This document shows, in pieces, positions 5,854-7,064 of a stretch of 7,064 nucleotides of DNA. How positions within the stretch are numbered: position 1 is the first letter of the stretch; every line of letters starts with the position of its first letter. Made by a program: the position numbers and the translations under genes. The notes beneath the pieces are model-generated. The model ran no database searches and had not been told where the DNA came from. It was given only the letters and a program-made list of their open reading frames with translations. The DNA comes from Candidatus Zhuqueibacterota bacterium 4484_188 (GTDB lineage Bacteria > Calditrichota > Calditrichia > RBG-13-44-9): contig MVCZ01000168.1 in NCBI GenBank assembly GCA_002049825.1, positions 1-7,064 on the forward strand, given 5' to 3'.

Positions 5854-6775
5854 ATGACCGGCAAAGAAATTGTTTTAGGAATTGACATCGGCGGTACTAC
5901 CTACCCGCGCGGATAATCCGGCTGAACAGCTTTTTAAACGAGTTTTCACAAAAGTAGCAGAAATGGAAAAAGAGATTTCCCGGTCGTACAAGCTGTCCGG
6001 GGTCGGCATTGGTGCGCCGAATGGGAATTATTACCACGGAACCATAGAGGATCCGCCCAATTTAAGCTGGGGCACGGTGAACCTGGTGGAACTGGTGAAA
6101 CGCTACAAAAACCTCCCGGTAGTGGTTACCAACGACGCTAATGCCGCGGCGCTGGGTGAGATGAAATTTGGCGCGGCGAAATCTTTTCGAAATTTTATCC
6201 AGATTACCCTTGGCACCGGTCTGGGAAGCGGCATTGTGGTAAATGGAAAACTGGTGTACGGTCACGACGGTTTTGCCGGTGAAATGGGGCATGTAACGGT
6301 GAAAGAAAACGGGCGCCGGTGCGGCTGCGGACGTCGCGGCTGCCTGGAAACCTACGCCTCGGCAACCGGCATTTGCCGAACTGTTTTTGAATTGCTGTCG
6401 GATTCGAATCTACCGAGCACCCTGCGAAATGTGCCTTACAGCCAATTAACCGCCAAAGCCATTTACGAGGCAGCCGTTTCCGGTGACCAGATTGCCCGGC
6501 AGGCATTCCGATTTACCGGCGAAGTGCTGGGAAAAGCGCTGGCAAATGCGGTTGCTTATCTCAGTCCCGAGGCGATTGTGCTGTTTGGCGGTTTGGCGAC
6601 TGCCGGCGATTTAGTATTCCAACCGGTGCAACAGTTTATGGAAAACAACCTGTTGAATATTTACAAAGGGAAGGTGAAAATAATACCCTCTGCTTTGCCC
6701 AGCGGCGAAGCGGCGGTGCTGGGTGCCGCGGCACTCATCTGGCACGAACTACACTCACCCAATGCCCGGACCTGA
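5854..6775 (+). pseudogene. ROK-family sugar kinase (glucokinase-like), disrupted near the N-terminus
   Basis: ROK kinases phosphorylate glucose or related sugars with ATP in the cytoplasm. The true start is the ATG at 5854, six bases after AGAAGGA (5841-5847), and it begins correctly with EIVLGIDIGGT, the phosphate-binding motif. After ACT ACC (5896-5901) the frame runs to TAA at 5914-5916. The rest of the enzyme continues in another frame from about LPTRADNPAEQ (5897 onward) to TGA at 6773-6775. It carries all the other hallmarks: NDANAAALGE with the catalytic Asp (6134-6136), TLGTGLGSG, GEMGH, and the zinc-binding CGCGRRGCLE (Cys at 6320, 6326 and 6341). Compared with the family, about 18-20 residues are missing between GGT and PTRAD, so a deletion of roughly 50-60 bases is inferred. 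A rescue start at TTG 5882 would give a 297-residue protein without the phosphate-binding motif, probably inactive. Confidence 0.85.
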
Positions 6776-6852
6776 GGTTGTTTAAGGCATGAGGATTTTT
6801 CCGGTTCGACGGTTGACACTGAAGAGACGTCGTCAAATTTAAAGAGGAAAAT

Positions 6853-7064
6853 ATGCTACGCTCGAAACAGGTTACCAACACCGTTTTTTTGCTCCTGTTA
6901 TTTTATGCCGTGTTTCAGCAATGGTATTATTACGGCAAACTACCGCAGCGCGTTGCGGTGCATTTCAATTTTCAGGGAACAGCAGACGGGTGGGTAGCCA
7001 GGCAGTCGCTGCCGCTGATTTCCCTGGGGACAATCGTTTTTCTGGCGCTGCTGTTTTGGGGAAT
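6853..7064 (+). CDS. DUF1648-domain membrane protein (SdpI-like), N-terminal part
   Basis: This reading frame is open for 70 codons to the right edge of the window, where the gene is cut off. Residues about 9-21 and 53-70 are hydrophobic and look like membrane helices. Between them LPQRVAVHFNFQGTADGWV matches the DUF1648 pattern (LP...I/V-x-x-H-F-N-x-x-G-x-x-D-G-W). That domain occurs in SdpI-like immunity/signalling proteins and in many uncharacterised integral membrane proteins. The ATG at 6853 is supported by AGAGGA (6843-6848). It lies 77 bases after the ROK kinase in the same direction with no hairpin terminator between them, so read-through from the kinase promoter is plausible. The function is unknown. 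Confidence 0.85.
   Translation, partial: MLRSKQVTNTVFLLLLFYAVFQQWYYYGKLPQRVAVHFNFQGTADGWVARQSLPLISLGTIVFLALLFWG

Noticed and set aside
6062..6506. Minus-strand frames of 76 and 100 codons opposite the ROK kinase
   Set aside because: They are antisense shadows of a strongly conserved kinase with catalytic and zinc motifs on the plus strand.
1..7064. CRISPR array, tRNA, rRNA, transposon or phage module
   Set aside because: No evenly spaced short repeats, cloverleaf-like elements, transposase motifs or terminal inverted repeats were seen on reading both strands.

Overview
The window is about 7 kb of bacterial chromosome with roughly balanced base composition and AT-rich gaps between genes. It is most compatible with a Gram-negative member of the Bacteroidota/Calditrichota/KSB1 (FCB-like) neighbourhood. 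That placement is an inference from gene content: a large repeat-rich surface protein with cadherin-like modules, a small RRM protein with a glycine/arginine tail, a single-domain cold-shock protein and a ROK glucokinase. No rRNA, tRNA, CRISPR array, transposase or integrase was seen.

Layout. Positions 1-3054 (minus strand) hold one very long surface-adhesin-like gene that runs off the left edge. It has a signal peptide, three ~132-residue beta-helix-type repeats, an autotransporter-like segment and at least two cadherin-like domains. The frame is broken by an in-frame TAG at 2791-2793 and a frameshift near 237-258. A divergent leader (3055-3258) separates it from an intact cold-shock protein (3259-3462, plus). 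A strong hairpin terminator (3487-3516) lies between that gene and a convergent RRM RNA-binding protein (3588-3884, minus). An AT-rich stretch without a convincing gene follows (3885-4402). Next comes the N-terminal part of a membrane-anchored PDZ-like protein (from 4403, plus). It carries its own in-frame TAG at 4643-4645 and loses recognisable sequence just before an intact DJ-1/PfpI gene on the opposite strand (4810-5397). After a 456-base gap, a ROK-family sugar kinase (5854-6775, plus) has lost an estimated 50-60 bases just after its DxGGT motif, which throws it out of frame. The right edge holds the start of a DUF1648-type membrane protein (6853 onward).

How it fits together. The genes do not form one obvious pathway. 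The neighbouring cold-shock and RRM proteins are both small RNA binders and probably share a terminator region. The ROK kinase and DUF1648 gene lie in the same direction 77 bases apart and could be co-transcribed. The striking theme is damage: three of the seven genes are interrupted (two in-frame TAGs, one single-base frameshift, one internal deletion, one 3' truncation), while the short genes are intact. Gene decay or sequence/assembly error explains this most simply. TAG read-through is a weaker alternative, noted because both TAGs lie inside otherwise continuous frames and none of the four genes whose end is visible stops with TAG. I see no convincing new multi-gene system here.
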